Translations under genes and position numbers: made by a program
DNA from: G965233625 sp965233625
GTDB taxonomy: Bacteria > Planctomycetota > Planctomycetia > Pirellulales > Pirellulaceae
Reading direction: 5' to 3'
Assembly (NCBI GenBank): GCA_965233625.1
Contig: OZ247499.1
Location: forward strand, 992,001 to 1,056,000
DNA: 64,000 nt
Shown: one piece after another, positions 9,021-18,316 of the stretch
Position numbering within the stretch: position 1 is the first letter of the stretch
How the letters are laid out: each line of letters starts with the position of its first letter
Notes under the pieces: generated by a model
Databases searched by the model: none
Told to the model about the DNA's origin: nothing
The model's input: only the letters and a program-made list of their open reading frames with translations

Positions 9021-10766
9021 ATGTCTACGATGCATCGCGCTCCGGTTCGCCTCGGAAATCTACTTCTTGAGAACGGCCACTTAACACTTGAACAGCTTGA
9101 AACCGCGCTGGCGCACCAGAAGCAGTCCGGCGCCAGTAAGCTGTTGGGCGAAGTTCTGGTCGAACTGGAATTGTGCAGCGAAGAGCAGGTTGTCGAATGC
9201 CTGGCGACGGAGTACGGCGTGCCCTTCGCGCGGCTCGAAAACCGCATGTACGACCCAAAGGTCATCGGGCTGCTTGACCGCGACTACATGCAGAAGAACC
9301 ACGTTCTTCCACTATTCTGCATCCGCGATGTACTGACGGTCGCCGTGGCCGAAGCGTCGAACCTGTTTCTGATCGACGAAATGGCGACGCTGACCGGCAA
9401 AGAGATTCAGATTGTCTCGGCAACGGCGAAAGATATCCGGCGGATTTTCACCAGTCTGCCTGATTCTAAAGTCTTCGTGATTGACGACATCATCGAAGAC
9501 AACGGTCAAGCCGAAGTCACGCTGATCGAAGATGCGATCGAAGATATCGGCGACATTGAAGAGATCGCCGGCCAGTCACCCGTAATCCGCCTGGTCAACT
9601 ACATGATCTATAACGCGGTGAAAGAAGGCGCCAGCGATATTCATATCGAACCGGCGGAACGCTGCATGCGTGTGCGAAACCGTATCGACGGCAAGCTGTA
9701 CAAAGCGCTGGAGGTTCCTCAGCATCTGCACAATGCAGTGACCAGCCGTATCAAAATCATGGCTTCGCTGGATATCAGCGAACGCCGTCTGCCACAGGAT
9801 GGCCGCGTGCATGTGATGCTGGACGGGCGGAAAATTGACCTGCGTATCAGCACCTTCCCTGGCCGGTCAGGCGAAAAAACCGTGATTCGTGTGCTTGATA
9901 CGCGGAGTGTTTCGCTGAATCTCCGCGACCTGGGTTTTGCCGAAGATATTCTCAGCGGGCTTGATTCGCAGATTCACGCACCAAACGGCATCATCCTGGT
10001 CACCGGCCCGACAGGCAGCGGTAAATCCACGACGTTGTATGCGGCGCTCAATGAGATCGCCAGCATGTCCAACAACATCTGTACGGTGGAAGATCCCATT
10101 GAATATCATCTGCCGCTGATCAATCAGTTCCAGGTGCAGGAACGTGTCGGTCTGACATTTTCTGTCGCATTGCGGACGCTACTACGGCAGGACCCGGACG
10201 TCATCATGCTGGGCGAAGTCCGTGATGAGGAAACGGCCCGTACCGCGATTCAGGCGGCTCTTACGGGTCATCTGGTGTTCAGCACGCTGCATACCAACAA
10301 CGCACCGTCGGCGATCACGCGACTGACAAACATGGGCGTCGAGCCGTATCTGATCTCTGCGGCATTGAACATGGTGCTGGCGCAAAGGCTAGTGCGCCGC
10401 ATTTGCGCCCGCTGCCGGACAAACTACGAGCCGCCTCGCACGATGCGGCGGGCGCTGGAGCGGATGGGCTATTCGATTGACGAATTTCAGCGTGGCGCCG
10501 GTTGCCGGCGGTGCCGCAACACCGGTTTCTCGGGCCGCGTGGGCGTGCATGAACTGCTTATCATTGACGACGAAATGCGCGACGCAGTTGTTGCTGGCGC
10601 CGCCATCGGAGAATTGCGCCGCATCGGGCTGCAAAACGGGATGATCACTTTGCAGCATGACGGCTTCCGTAAAGTCAAAGAGGGAATCACCACGCTGGAA
10701 GAAGTGCTGCACATCTCGGGCGGGATTGGCGAACGTAGCTTCGCCGCTGAAGGAGGCAAAGCATGA
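9021..10766 (+). CDS. gspE: Type II secretion / type IV pilus assembly ATPase (GspE/PilB)
   Basis: A 581-residue cytoplasmic motor ATPase. The N-terminal GspE/MshEN domain (about 8-150) begins RLGNLLLENGHLTLEQLE. Walker A is GPTGSGKST at 329-337, the Asp box lies around 355-362 (CTVEDPIEYH), Walker B is DPDVIMLGEVRDEET from 391 and the His box is GHLVFSTLHTN from 416. A four-cysteine zinc site (C462, C465, C495, C498) is intact, as in extension-type ATPases, which distinguishes it from PilT. It overlaps the next gene by an ATGA. No pseudopilin, secretin or inner-membrane assembly genes lie beside it. Confidence 0.95.
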   Translation: MSTMHRAPVRLGNLLLENGHLTLEQLETALAHQKQSGASKLLGEVLVELELCSEEQVVECLATEYGVPFARLENRMYDPKVIGLLDRDYMQKNHVLPLFCIRDVLTVAVAEASNLFLIDEMATLTGKEIQIVSATAKDIRRIFTSLPDSKVFVIDDIIEDNGQAEVTLIEDAIEDIGDIEEIAGQSPVIRLVNYMIYNAVKEGASDIHIEPAERCMRVRNRIDGKLYKALEVPQHLHNAVTSRIKIMASLDISERRLPQDGRVHVMLDGRKIDLRISTFPGRSGEKTVIRVLDTRSVSLNLRDLGFAEDILSGLDSQIHAPNGIILVTGPTGSGKSTTLYAALNEIASMSNNICTVEDPIEYHLPLINQFQVQERVGLTFSVALRTLLRQDPDVIMLGEVRDEETARTAIQAALTGHLVFSTLHTNNAPSAITRLTNMGVEPYLISAALNMVLAQRLVRRICARCRTNYEPPRTMRRALERMGYSIDEFQRGAGCRRCRNTGFSGRVGVHELLIIDDEMRDAVVAGAAIGELRRIGLQNGMITLQHDGFRKVKEGITTLEEVLHISGGIGERSFAAEGGKA

Positions 10767-11950
10767 ATTTCGCTTACACCGCCCGCACGGCGATTGGAGA
10801 AGCACGCAGCGGAGAGATCGCCGCCGTCAACCGCGAAGACGCGATCCAGAAACTGCAGAATAACGGTCTGCAGATCACCAAGCTGGACTTTGCCGATAAC
10901 GGCAGCCTGTTTCCGGCAAGAGTGTCAAGGTCTGACATTATCTACATGACCAGCCAGCTGGCCATCATGGTGGAAACGGGCATCACGCTTTCCGCCGCCA
11001 TCGAAGGCCTGTGCGAACAGGAAGAGAATCCGACCTTGCGCCGCGTGCTGACCCACCTCAAAGAGCAGGTGGAGGCAGGTGAAGAATTCTCCGTCGCACT
11101 CTCGAAGTATCCCAGGTACTTCGATAAGACCTTCATCGCGTTGATCAAGGCCAGTGAACAGACCGGCACGTTAGGCGAAATGCTCGACCGCATTTCCGGG
11201 TTCCTACGTAAGCAGATGGACAACGCCGCCAAGGTGCGCGGCGCGCTGGCTTACCCGGCGGTAATGGTCGTACTGGCGATCGCGGTGACCATCTTTCTAC
11301 TCACCTACGTGCTTCCGCAGTTCGAGCCCTTATTTACCCGCAAAGGCGCCTCGCTGCCCGCAGCCACCATTGTCATGATGGGCATTTCGGACGTGCTCCT
11401 GGGCTATTGGTGGGCGTGGATTCCTTCGCTAATTGCGACGGGGATCGGACTGTTCTTCTTCCGCCGCACGGCGCCGGGCGTTAAGACGTTTGACTGGTTA
11501 AAGCTGCATCTGCCGATTGTCGGCCCCATGTACCGCAAGGTGATTCTGAGCCGTTCCATCAGCACCCTGGGAACAATGGTCGAAAGCGGCGTTTCCATGT
11601 TAGAGGCTATCAAGCTCTGCGCAGAAGTGTCGGGCAATTACTACTACGAAAAATCGTGGCTGCACGTTCTGGACGAAATCACCAACGGTAATACAATCTG
11701 CGCGGCGCTGATGGGCAACCCGCTGTTCCCGCGGACGCTGGTGCAGATGATCGACTCTGGCGAAGAAACGGGCAAACTGGATTTTGTCTTGAAACGCGTC
11801 AGCGTCTATTACGACAGCGAAGTTGACAACGCATTGAAAACAATGACCAGCCTGCTCGAACCGCTGATGATTACCGTGATGGGTTTTGTCGTAGGTGGTA
11901 TTGCGATGGGCCTGCTGCTGCCCATTTTCTCGCTCAGCCGGGGCGGTTGA
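10763..11950 (+). CDS. gspF: Type II secretion / type IV pilus inner-membrane platform protein (GspF/PilC)
   Basis: A 395-residue polytopic protein with two T2SSF domains (about 60-185 and 265-385). It has hydrophobic segments near 167-192 (YPAVMVVLAIAVTIFLLTYV), 215-235 and 365-390. The duplicated motif TLGEMLDRISGFL / ETGKLDFVLKRVSVYY is characteristic. It anchors and recruits the GspE/PilB hexamer. Its ATG overlaps the upstream stop codon (ATGA) and is preceded by a perfect AGGAGG at 10751-10756, so the two are translationally coupled. Confidence 0.94.
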   Translation: MNFAYTARTAIGEARSGEIAAVNREDAIQKLQNNGLQITKLDFADNGSLFPARVSRSDIIYMTSQLAIMVETGITLSAAIEGLCEQEENPTLRRVLTHLKEQVEAGEEFSVALSKYPRYFDKTFIALIKASEQTGTLGEMLDRISGFLRKQMDNAAKVRGALAYPAVMVVLAIAVTIFLLTYVLPQFEPLFTRKGASLPAATIVMMGISDVLLGYWWAWIPSLIATGIGLFFFRRTAPGVKTFDWLKLHLPIVGPMYRKVILSRSISTLGTMVESGVSMLEAIKLCAEVSGNYYYEKSWLHVLDEITNGNTICAALMGNPLFPRTLVQMIDSGEETGKLDFVLKRVSVYYDSEVDNALKTMTSLLEPLMITVMGFVVGGIAMGLLLPIFSLSRGG

Positions 11951-12038
11951 TTCTTTGCGGGGCAGCCGTTGACTTAAGCCGCCGTTTGCGTTCCCTTGCA
12001 TGCTGTTAAAATTTTGACGTAAATGTTGTGGGAAAAGA

Positions 12039-13004
12039 ATGACCTATCTGCTTGGTCTGGATGAAGCGGGTTATGGGCCGAACCTGGGGCCGCTTGTTAT
12101 CGGCGCCTCTCTCTGGCACACGCCGGGCGATGGTCCGGCGCGGGACCTGTATGAATTACTTCGTCCCGCTGTTACCGCGAAAGCAACCTCCGCCAGCGAT
12201 ACAAGCTGTTTAGCCCTGGCGGATTCCAAAGCGTTGTATTCGCCCGGTTCTGGTTGGGCGTTGCTTGAACGCGGTGTGATGGCGGCGTTGCAACTCGTGG
12301 GTCGGCCGGCAACTACATGGCGCGAAGTCTGGCACGTGCTTGCTGCCGTTCCTTTGGCGGAATTAGATGCTACGCCGTGGTACACAGGGTTCAATAGCCC
12401 GCTGCCGCGCGATGCCGATACACAGGTAATTGAGCAGCTTGTGGAATCACTGCGGCAGACGATGAACGCCAGCCAGTGCCAGCTACTCAATGTGCAGGCG
12501 ACGGCGGTTCTTCCTGCGAAGTTCAATACCCAGCTGGATAACACCAACAACAAGGCGGTGGTCCTCTCAGAGGCAACGGTGCAACTTGCGGCGGATCTGA
12601 TCCAGGATATTGATCGTGGGCCTATCTACATCAATTTTGATAAGCATGGTGGCCGCAACCGGTACGCACCGTTGCTGCAACACTTCTTCCCGGAATACCT
12701 GATCGAAACGCATCACGAGGGCGCCGCATCCAGCATGTATCAGTGGGGGCCGCCAGAGCGAAGGGTGGAAGCACGGTTTGTTGCCAAGGGGGAAAGCTTC
12801 GCCCCCTCGGCGCTGGCTTCGATGATCGCCAAGTACCTGCGTGAAATCGCTATGCAGGCCTTCAACGCCTACTGGGAAGAGAAGATACCAGGGCTCAAAC
12901 CGACGGCCGGCTACCCCGCAGACGCGAAACGCTTTAAGAGCGAAATCGCGGAAGTGCAAAAGGAAGCCGGCGTAACCGATCAGCAACTATGGCGACGAAA
13001 GTAG
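12039..13004 (+). CDS. Divergent RNase HII/HIII-like protein
   Basis: A 321-residue protein that I place in the type 2 RNase H superfamily by motif. LDEAGYGPNLGPLVIGA at 7-23 matches the RNase HII opening (DEAGRGPLAGP), ADSKALY at 61-67 matches the DSK motif, and YINFDKHGG (D201) fits the second acidic motif. KGESFAPSALASMIAKYLREIAM (split at 250-272) resembles the HII segment with KGD, AAASIIAK and RD. The later GYPADAKRF resembles HII GYPTKEH. The four-acid set would be D8, E9, D201 and E269. It is far longer than RNase HII (about 200 residues) because of an insertion near 68-195. Activity on RNA:DNA hybrids is inference. Confidence 0.7.
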   Translation: MTYLLGLDEAGYGPNLGPLVIGASLWHTPGDGPARDLYELLRPAVTAKATSASDTSCLALADSKALYSPGSGWALLERGVMAALQLVGRPATTWREVWHVLAAVPLAELDATPWYTGFNSPLPRDADTQVIEQLVESLRQTMNASQCQLLNVQATAVLPAKFNTQLDNTNNKAVVLSEATVQLAADLIQDIDRGPIYINFDKHGGRNRYAPLLQHFFPEYLIETHHEGAASSMYQWGPPERRVEARFVAKGESFAPSALASMIAKYLREIAMQAFNAYWEEKIPGLKPTAGYPADAKRFKSEIAEVQKEAGVTDQQLWRRK

Positions 13005-13007
13005 ATG

Positions 13008-14378
13008 CTATTCCGATTTGATGGAATCAGCAGGCTGAATAGCCTGGGGCTGCTCTTCCAGACGTTTGATGCTGATGTTGCGGAACATCACCGCATCGTT
13101 GTGGCCCGCAAAGCCAAAGTGACCTGCGTCGAGGTCTTTCCCTGGATGGGCGCTGTTGGCCATGTACTCGTTAATTTTGCTGAGGTCGGTGTCCAGAATC
13201 ACATTGCCGTTCAGTTCGACCTTGATGGTCGATCCCTTAACGGTGACTTCCTGGTAGTTCCACTGCCCGGCTTCACGCAAGTAACCGCGTTTTGCCGGGG
13301 CCATGCCGTAGGCAGAGCCGTGATACTGACGCTTGTCCAGACGTGCGTATTTGGGGTGCTCTGAATCTAGCACCTGCAGTTCTGTCATACCCTGGTAAGC
13401 CGGGTTGCCATTGCCCGGGTAGCGGATGGCCAGGCCGTTGTTGCCGCCGGGTGGTGTTTTGAATTCGACGCGGATCTTGTGATCGGCGTACGTTTCTTTT
13501 GTGAACAGCGTACCGCCTTTGCCTTTCTTGCAGACAATCGCTCCGTCCACGACTTCGTAATTGCCGACGGCGCCCTTCCAGCCATCGAGCGACTTGCCAT
13601 CGAAAACGCTCTCGAAGCCTTCAGGATCTTTGCCACGCAGCATCGTGATGGCTTCATCCGGTTCGATTTCGCGGATGAAGATGTTGCGCCAGCGGATCTC
13701 GCCGCCGTGCGTCTGCAACTGAATGGGGCCGGCTGCCAGCAATGGTTCTTTGCGGTTCCAGTAGTTGTGCATCAGGGCGTTGTCGACCACTTTCTTCCCG
13801 TTGAGGAATACCGTGGTGCGGGCGCCGATTTGAATGATGTGGAACCGGTTCCACTCGCCGAACGGTTTGTCCGCCAGCACCGATGGATCTTTACCGGGCG
13901 AACCTGGTGCATTGTTCCAGAGGCCGCCGGAGCCCTTGTCGGCGCCAATGCCCCATTTGCCTGCTTCTTTGGTGCTGTCCCAGATCTGCACCTGCGGCGT
14001 GGCTTTCAGGTAGATGCCGCTATCCGCACGGGGCACGGTTTTGTAGTCGATCCACAGTTCGTAGTCGCGGTATTCCTTGTCGGTGGTCAGATACGGACCT
14101 TTGCCGTCGTTGATCAGTTCACCGTCTTCAACGGACCAGTGCTGCTTGGCCTCGTTGGTTTGACCATCGAGAAAAGCTTTCTGCTCATCTTCGCTCATCT
14201 CCGCAAGTTTATAGGGGCTGAAATGCTTCATCCCGTGCCAACCGGCAAGGTCTTTACCGTTGAACAATGCGGTATAACCTTCGGGTGGTTTGTTATCTTC
14301 CTGGGCGCGGGCAACAGTGACAGTGCTTGACACTACCGCAGCAGTAAGAAGGGCGAAAGCCAGAGTCCGGCGTAACAT
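13008..14378 (-). CDS. Secreted DUF1080 (3-keto-disaccharide hydrolase-like) protein, two domains
   Basis: A 456-residue exported protein with signal peptide MLRRTLAFALLTAAVV ending near ARAQ. It has two tandem DUF1080 concanavalin-like beta-sandwich domains. The first begins TALFNGKDLAGWHG, the second ESVFDGKSLDGWKGA, and each ends with FRNISI/WRNIFIREI. The family is hugely expanded in Planctomycetota and is linked to glycan binding or 3-keto-glycoside hydrolysis; the exact substrate is unknown. The start at 14378 has GGAG eight bases upstream. The stop lies three bases from the stop of the convergent RNase H-like gene. Confidence 0.88.
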   Translation of the reverse strand: MLRRTLAFALLTAAVVSSTVTVARAQEDNKPPEGYTALFNGKDLAGWHGMKHFSPYKLAEMSEDEQKAFLDGQTNEAKQHWSVEDGELINDGKGPYLTTDKEYRDYELWIDYKTVPRADSGIYLKATPQVQIWDSTKEAGKWGIGADKGSGGLWNNAPGSPGKDPSVLADKPFGEWNRFHIIQIGARTTVFLNGKKVVDNALMHNYWNRKEPLLAAGPIQLQTHGGEIRWRNIFIREIEPDEAITMLRGKDPEGFESVFDGKSLDGWKGAVGNYEVVDGAIVCKKGKGGTLFTKETYADHKIRVEFKTPPGGNNGLAIRYPGNGNPAYQGMTELQVLDSEHPKYARLDKRQYHGSAYGMAPAKRGYLREAGQWNYQEVTVKGSTIKVELNGNVILDTDLSKINEYMANSAHPGKDLDAGHFGFAGHNDAVMFRNISIKRLEEQPQAIQPADSIKSE

Positions 14379-14570
14379 GGTCGATTCTCCAAAGGTGGGA
14401 CCGAAAGGAAGGTTGAACGGAATTGCCGTATCGTAGCCTGCTGGCTGCTGGAATACCACTCAGGGAGACACCACATGTACGTAGCGGCATTCACGCCTGT
14501 CATTATCGCGGTACGATAGAGGCAACTGGCAGAAAACTGTTTTGATGAAACTCATGACAAACGATGTTCT

Positions 14571-16676
14571 ATGACCGGCAACCCGGCGCCAACATCTGCA
14601 GAGCGGTTGCGCACTCCCGCCCAGTTTATTAAGGGGGTCGGGCCGCAGCGTGCGCCGTTGCTCGAGAAGCTGGGGTTGAAGAAAGCTCGCGATATCCTGT
14701 TCTTCTTCCCGCGTGACTACCAGGACATGAGCCAGCTTTGCGATATCGCAAGCCTGGAGGCGGATCAGCCATGCAGTGTCTGCGGTGTGGTCGAAGAGAT
14801 TGATCTGCGCAACATCGGCACCGGGCGGACGATGCTGGGTGTGCTTGTCCGGCAGGATACCAGCTATTTGCGTGCTATCTGGTTCAATCAGCCTTTTATG
14901 CGGCAGAAGTTTCAGCAGGGCGCCCGCGTGTTGCTCTCAGGCGTGCCGAAAATCAGCGGCGGCCGCTGGGAGATGACGCACCCGCGGCTTGAGAATCTGA
15001 ACGAAACGGAACAGGCGCCCGCCGGCAAAGTGCTGCCTGTGTATCCATTAACCGACGGCGTGAATCAGAGCCAGATGCGGCGCATCGTGCAGGGCGTGGT
15101 GGAAGAGTATCTGGACGACCTTCAGGAAGTCTTCCCGGAAGATTTCCTGGAGAGTCACAGCGTGTGGGGCATTCATGAAGCGTTGCCAGAAATCCATGCA
15201 CCGGCGTCGATAGAGTCTCTGGCCCGTGCGCGGGAGCGGTTCATTTATCAGGAACTGCTTGTGCTCCAGTTGGCGTTGGCGATACGCAAGTGGCGGCTGA
15301 CGCACAGCAGGCAGGCGCCGCCGCTTCCCGCGACAGCGCGCATCGACGCGCGTATCCGCCGGCTCTTTCCATTCGACCTGACAGAAGATCAGAACACCGC
15401 GATCCAGGAAATCGCCGACGACATGGCCCGCGACCGCCCCATGAACCGCATGTTGCAGGGTGATGTTGGCAGCGGCAAGACGGTGGTGGCGATGTATGCG
15501 ATGCTTACCGCCGTTGCTCATAAGAAGCAGGCGGTGCTGATGGCGCCGACGGAAGTCCTGGCCCGTCAGCATGCGCGGACGCTGTTTAAGAATCTGAAGG
15601 GAAGCCGCGTCCGCACGGCGCTGCTGACGGGTTCGCAGACTCCCGCGCAGCGCCGCGATCTGTTGCAGCAGATTCAGGCAGGCGAGTTTGATCTGATTAC
15701 CGGAACGCACGCCATTGCCAACGCCATGCGGCAGCATCACGATGCATTCGCCAATACGGGCCTGATGGTCATTGATGAGCAACACAAGTTCGGCGTTAAG
15801 CAGCGGGCGGCGTTGAAACTGGGCGAAGTCGATCCGCACTATCTGGTGATGACCGCCACGCCGATCCCGCGGACCATGTCGATGACGCAGTTCGGCGATC
15901 TTGATGTTTCGACACTCAGCAGCGCGCCGCCGGGCCGCCAACAGGTTCACACTTACCTGGGCGACGAGCGGCGCCGGACGCGTTGGTGGGACTTCTTCCG
16001 CAAAAAGCTCCGCGAAGGTAGACAAGGTTACATCGTAACGCCGCTGGTCGAAGACGCTGGCGACTGGAATCTGGCTTCGGTGCAGAGCAGCTTTGAAAAT
16101 CTTGCCAACGGGGAACTGGCGGACTTCCGCCTGGACCTGCTGCACGGGCGAATGGAGACGGACGAGAAAATCGCCGCGATGGAGGCCTTCGCCGCTGGCA
16201 AGACGCAGGTGCTGGTGACCACTTCGGTGATTGAAGTCGGCGTTGATATTGCCAATGCAACGCTGATGACCATCGAAGGGGGCGAACGCTTCGGGCTGGC
16301 GCAGCTTCACCAGTTGCGCGGACGGATTAGCCGCGGATCGCATCCAGGATACTTGACGGTGTTTGCTGAAGCGCAGACGGAAGATGCGATCGAGCGGTTG
16401 CAGGCGTTTATTGCTAGCAACGATGGCTTTGAACTGGCGGAAATTGATTTCAGACTGCGGGGACCAGGTGATTTATTCGGCTCCAGGCAACATGGGCTGC
16501 CTCCGCTGCGCATCGCCGACCTGAATCGTGACGCGGCTGTTTTGCAGCGCGCCCGCGCAGATGCGCAGCGTTTGATTGAAAACGACCCCGACCTCGCGGA
16601 CGAACGGTTTTCGCTCTTACGCAAAATGGTGATGATCCGCTATGGTGCCGAACTAGACTTGGTGGATGTGGGCTAA
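14571..16676 (+). CDS. recG: ATP-dependent DNA helicase RecG
   Basis: A 701-residue branch-migration helicase acting on stalled forks and D-loops. An N-terminal helix-hairpin element (FIKGVGPQRAPLLEKLGL) precedes the wedge/OB domain (about 60-150). Helicase motif I is GDVGSGKT at 297-304, motif Ia APTEVLARQH, motif II DEQHKFG and motif III TATPIPRT. C-terminal motifs include VIEVGVDIANA and QLRGRISRG, followed by the TRG-type end region LRGPGDLFGSRQHGLP. Length is normal for RecG. Start is the ATG at 14571. Confidence 0.96.
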   Translation: MTGNPAPTSAERLRTPAQFIKGVGPQRAPLLEKLGLKKARDILFFFPRDYQDMSQLCDIASLEADQPCSVCGVVEEIDLRNIGTGRTMLGVLVRQDTSYLRAIWFNQPFMRQKFQQGARVLLSGVPKISGGRWEMTHPRLENLNETEQAPAGKVLPVYPLTDGVNQSQMRRIVQGVVEEYLDDLQEVFPEDFLESHSVWGIHEALPEIHAPASIESLARARERFIYQELLVLQLALAIRKWRLTHSRQAPPLPATARIDARIRRLFPFDLTEDQNTAIQEIADDMARDRPMNRMLQGDVGSGKTVVAMYAMLTAVAHKKQAVLMAPTEVLARQHARTLFKNLKGSRVRTALLTGSQTPAQRRDLLQQIQAGEFDLITGTHAIANAMRQHHDAFANTGLMVIDEQHKFGVKQRAALKLGEVDPHYLVMTATPIPRTMSMTQFGDLDVSTLSSAPPGRQQVHTYLGDERRRTRWWDFFRKKLREGRQGYIVTPLVEDAGDWNLASVQSSFENLANGELADFRLDLLHGRMETDEKIAAMEAFAAGKTQVLVTTSVIEVGVDIANATLMTIEGGERFGLAQLHQLRGRISRGSHPGYLTVFAEAQTEDAIERLQAFIASNDGFELAEIDFRLRGPGDLFGSRQHGLPPLRIADLNRDAAVLQRARADAQRLIENDPDLADERFSLLRKMVMIRYGAELDLVDVG

Positions 16677-16889
16677 GCGTACATCGGCCGGGCGGCGCCG
16701 TCTGCCGGAACTTCCTATCTTTCGCGAGCGGTGCAGTTCGCCCTGTTTGCGTTTCGCGGCGCGGGCCAATTCCACCGCAGGCATTCATCGGAAATCGCCG
16801 ATGATAACGAATGAAGCCGGCAGGTGAGTTGTCCGCCCTGGACACATCGCTTGAAGTTTGCCGGGTGTTGCATTTGTATGGAGACACGC

Positions 16890-17636
16890 ATGAGCCGACC
16901 ATCTAACCAAGCCACCGTCATCCTCTCCGTGGATCTGGCGTATTCGCCAAGCCGGTCTTTCGATGAGATGGCAAAGCACGATCAGTTCGCCAGCGTTCTC
17001 CGCCAGCAACTTCGCCAGGCGAACCTCACGGCGTTATGGAGCGTGGCCGATCCTTCGCGCGATGAACTGGTCAGCGCCGTCCATGCAGAAGGGCACGAAG
17101 CAGGGATTCTGGCCGATCGTGGCTGGTGGGTGCCCGGTATCAACGCCCAGCAGTTAGACCGGCAGTTGACGTCGCGCATCGGAGACGCACGCAGCGCCGG
17201 TATGGAAGTTGTTTCCGTTGCTTCGGCGTCCGATGTATCGGCCCATTACAACGTGCTGCAAAACCACGGCGTGAAGGCGGTTCGTACAACGGCAGGCGAA
17301 TCAGCAGGCGGCTTGCAGCAAGTTGCAGAAGGGCTATGGAGCACGCCCGCCAGTTGCCATCTGCCCGCTGCGTCGCGATGGAGTTTCGGCAGTGTTTCCG
17401 CTGCGAAGCGGGTTATTAAGAAGACCACGGCGCCAGGCGTTACCAATGTGGTTTTCGACCTGGTGCGTCTGGCATCGCAGGGCAACCGGGGCGTTCAAGC
17501 TGCCGGCGCGGTGATTCAGTTTATTCACAGTCAATGCAACCGCGGCGTGCTACGTCACAGGCGGCTTGAAGAACTGGTGACCGCGGCGCCGCAACGTGCT
17601 GCCGGTCCTATGAAGTCCGTGCTGCGGGCCGCTTAA
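16890..17636 (+). CDS. NodB/polysaccharide-deacetylase-like protein, probably degenerate
   Basis: A 248-residue protein that I tentatively align with the NodB deacetylase fold. VILSVDLAYS sits at the position of the TFDDG strand, LTALWSV at ATFFV, and EGHEAGILADRGW at the GHEIGNHTWSH motif, followed by the VKAVRTTAGE strand. If the alignment is right, the second metal-site Asp and the His-x3-His pair are missing, so deacetylase activity is unlikely. No signal peptide is visible. The start at 16890 has GGAG six bases upstream; an ATG at 16878 is an alternative. It is transcribed toward csrA. Confidence 0.5.
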   Translation: MSRPSNQATVILSVDLAYSPSRSFDEMAKHDQFASVLRQQLRQANLTALWSVADPSRDELVSAVHAEGHEAGILADRGWWVPGINAQQLDRQLTSRIGDARSAGMEVVSVASASDVSAHYNVLQNHGVKAVRTTAGESAGGLQQVAEGLWSTPASCHLPAASRWSFGSVSAAKRVIKKTTAPGVTNVVFDLVRLASQGNRGVQAAGAVIQFIHSQCNRGVLRHRRLEELVTAAPQRAAGPMKSVLRAA

Positions 17637-17687
17637 GGTCTGAATAATCGCTGACTAAGTTTTCTTTCCATCTGCCCGCGGCGCCTT

Positions 17688-18035
17688 TCATACGGCACTG
17701 GCGCTGCTGGCACGCATGCGGCCAGATAGTGGGCCGCTGCCTTTGGGCTGACGCCGGGCGGGCGCGGGTTCTGTGCTTGTTGATGCTCCACCCGCCAGGG
17801 CTTTGATCAGGGCGTTCAGTGGCAGCGTCGTTGCCTGGGGAGCGGCGGTCGGCTCTTCTTTCGCCTTATCGCTGTCAGCTTCCTCTTCTTGCGGAAGTTC
17901 GCCGCGGACGATGCGGACTTCGCGTGGGGCTTCGATGCCGACCCGGACCGTGTTGCCTTTTACCTTAACGATGGTCAGGGTGATGTTGTCGCCGATGTGG
18001 ATCTTTTCCTGAAGCTTGCGAGTGAGAACGAGCAT
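17688..18035 (-). CDS. csrA: Carbon storage regulator CsrA with long C-terminal tail
   Basis: RNA-binding translational regulator. Residues 1-50 are a standard CsrA core: MLVLTRKLQEKIHIGDNI with L4 and R6, then VRVGIEAPREVRIVRGEL with R44 of the second RNA-binding strand. The usual protein is 60-70 residues, while this one is 115. The extra 60 residues are first acidic (EEEADSDKAKEE), then Ala/Pro/Ser-rich and basic, and probably disordered. Unlike in many bacteria, no fliW or flagellin gene is adjacent; the flagellin-family gene of this window is 18 kb away. The start at 18035 is preceded by AGGAAAG. Confidence 0.9.
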   Translation of the reverse strand: MLVLTRKLQEKIHIGDNITLTIVKVKGNTVRVGIEAPREVRIVRGELPQEEEADSDKAKEEPTAAPQATTLPLNALIKALAGGASTSTEPAPARRQPKGSGPLSGRMRASSASAV

Positions 18036-18316
18036 GGTGGCTTTCCTTGTCCTTGGGAGAAGAGGTGTTTGCTTTCGATGCAAGACCAATACGCATTCAG
18101 CGCGCCAAAACCCGGACACCACATACGACGATTTGTCGTAAGTTGCTCTGCCGTAACGAATTGCGATTTTCAGAAAAAAACCGGCGGCGTTATTGGCAGC
18201 AATTTCAAACGCCAATCGTGAAATCACTACAAGAATTACGCTGAGCGTCTGAAGATTTTACGAAATTGCTATTGCAACCCTTGTCCGCGAAGGAACGCCC
18301 TCCTACGCGTACAGCT

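Noticed and set aside
15048..16343. 431-codon open frame on the minus strand inside recG
   Set aside because: Antisense shadow of the RecG helicase motifs; composition is His/Arg/Gln-rich without family resemblance.
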